DNA from: Chloroflexota bacterium
GTDB taxonomy: Bacteria > Chloroflexota > Limnocylindria > Limnocylindrales > CSP1-4
DNA: 5,784 bases
Reading direction: 5' to 3'
NCBI GenBank assembly: GCA_005880805.1
Contig: VBFZ01000142.1
Location: 1 to 5,784, forward strand
The notes under the pieces are model-generated. The model had not been told where the DNA came from and ran no database searches. It saw only the letters and a program-made list of their open reading frames with translations. The translations under genes and the position numbers were made by a program. Positions 5,027 to 5,784 of the stretch are shown piece by piece (position 1 is the first letter of the stretch; every line of letters begins with the position of its first letter).

Positions 5027-5784
5027 TCAGGTAGGCGCGCCCGCCGGCCCTGGAGCGCGTCGAAGGCCCGCGCCGCGACGCTTCGGGGAGACCGTGTACG
5101 TGAGGCTCCCGAGCACGATGATCGACAGCACGCTGATCGCGCGGTCAACCAGCACGATCGTGGCCGCCTCGGTGGGCGGCACGCCGTACACGATGGTGAG
5201 CAGGCTTCCGACACCAGCTTCGACGATACCGAGACCGCCCGGTGTGAACGGGACGGCCGTGAGAAGCGAGCCGGCCAGCGCCACGAAGAACGAGCCGCTG
5301 ATGCCCAGGTGGACGCCGGGGAAGCCCAGTGCTTCGACGACGAGGAAGAGGCGCATCGCCTCGGTCGCCCAGATGAGGCCGGTCACCAGCCCCAGGATCG
5401 GCACCTGGCGCAGTTCGATCGCCCCGAAGACGCCCTCCTCGAACTTGTCGTACAGCTCCAGAACGCTGTGAGGAAATGGGAGGATCTCGAGGATCCGCCG
5501 TCCGAAGTTGCGCAGCGTGAACAGGCCGAGCCCAAGGATCAGCACGACGACCGCACCCAGCGCGAAAACGAACTGGACGGCCGGCGGCATCCCGTTCCGG
5601 AAGCTGACGAAACCCGACGCCAGGCCCAGTACCGCGATCGCAAACAGGTCCAGAACGCGCTCGATGAAGACTGTCCCGAACGTCCGCGACAGCGAGACGC
5701 TGCTGTTGATCTTGAGCAGGTAGGCCCGATAGATGTCGCCCAGCTTGGCCGGCACGAGGCAGTTCACGAGCCACGAGAGAAAGA
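5027..5784 (-). CDS. UPF0104 / LPG-synthase-TM-family flippase-like membrane protein, N-terminus off the window
   Basis: This is the C-terminal part (about 251 residues) of a polytopic inner-membrane protein of the lysylphosphatidylglycerol synthase transmembrane family (PF03706, YbhN-like). The frame stays open to the right edge (FLSWLVNCLVPAKLGD...), so the GTG near 5767 is an internal valine and the true start, perhaps 60-90 residues earlier, is missing. Family marks are VPAKLGDIYRAYLL near the visible start, the ERVLDL motif about 36 residues in, and TPGGLGIVEAG near 5213-5245. Hydrophobic segments recur at about residues 33-54, 63-85, 120-148, 155-175, 183-196 and 203-226 of the visible part, before a short basic tail (SPKRRGAGLRRAPG). 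Members flip or help synthesise charged or glycosylated lipids. The catalytic aminoacyl-transferase domain of MprF is absent at this C-terminal end, so lipid translocation or an unassigned role is likelier than synthesis. The substrate is unknown. Confidence 0.9.
   Translation of the reverse strand, partial: FLSWLVNCLVPAKLGDIYRAYLLKINSSVSLSRTFGTVFIERVLDLFAIAVLGLASGFVSFRNGMPPAVQFVFALGAVVVLILGLGLFTLRNFGRRILEILPFPHSVLELYDKFEEGVFGAIELRQVPILGLVTGLIWATEAMRLFLVVEALGFPGVHLGISGSFFVALAGSLLTAVPFTPGGLGIVEAGVGSLLTIVYGVPPTEAATIVLVDRAISVLSIIVLGSLTYTVSPKRRGAGLRRAPGPAGAPT

Noticed and set aside
5765..5767. GTG as start of the flippase-like gene
   Set aside because: The frame continues without a stop to the window edge, and residues before it fit the family, so this is an internal valine.

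Overview
The window is a GC-rich stretch of bacterial chromosome holding six protein-coding genes, one of them cut by the right edge. No rRNA, tRNA, CRISPR array, transposase or phage gene is visible. The strong G/C third-position bias, GTG starts, a long-form hibernation factor and an apparent pair of leaderless start sites suit a high-GC lineage such as Chloroflexota or Actinomycetota. The sequence alone does not settle which, and the taxonomic guess is weak.

Layout, left to right. (1) A long-form ribosome hibernation promoting factor (20-649, +) with a good Shine-Dalgarno. (2) A 78-bp convergent gap filled by a 17-bp tandem repeat (661-728). (3) An ArsR-type winged-helix regulator with a C-terminal DUF2087 domain (728-1342, -). 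(4) A compact divergent control region (1343-1407) with a perfect 8-6-8 inverted repeat that overlaps the -35 positions of both genes. (5) An endonuclease IV-type AP endonuclease with all nine metal ligands and an extra basic tail (1408-2472, +). (6) A GT-C-type polytopic membrane glycosyltransferase (2469-4064, +), joined to it by a 4-nt GTGA overlap. (7) A convergent gap with a strong hairpin terminator (4109-4137). (8) A small XRE-type regulator (4206-4742, -). (9) A gap of about 285 bp (4743-5026) with a 10/11-bp repeat cluster whose minus strand is a canonical G-quadruplex motif. (10) The C-terminal part of a UPF0104/LPG-synthase-TM-family flippase-like membrane protein (5027 to beyond 5784, -).

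How the genes may work together. The regulator and the AP endonuclease face each other across one operator, so the regulator plausibly controls itself, the repair enzyme and, through the overlap, the glycosyltransferase. This is inference from the arrangement and has not been shown. The hibernation factor, the XRE regulator and the flippase-like protein look like independent units.

I see no clear new multi-gene system. The best candidates for follow-up are the symmetric leaderless divergent promoter with its operator, and the G-quadruplex-forming repeat upstream of the XRE gene.
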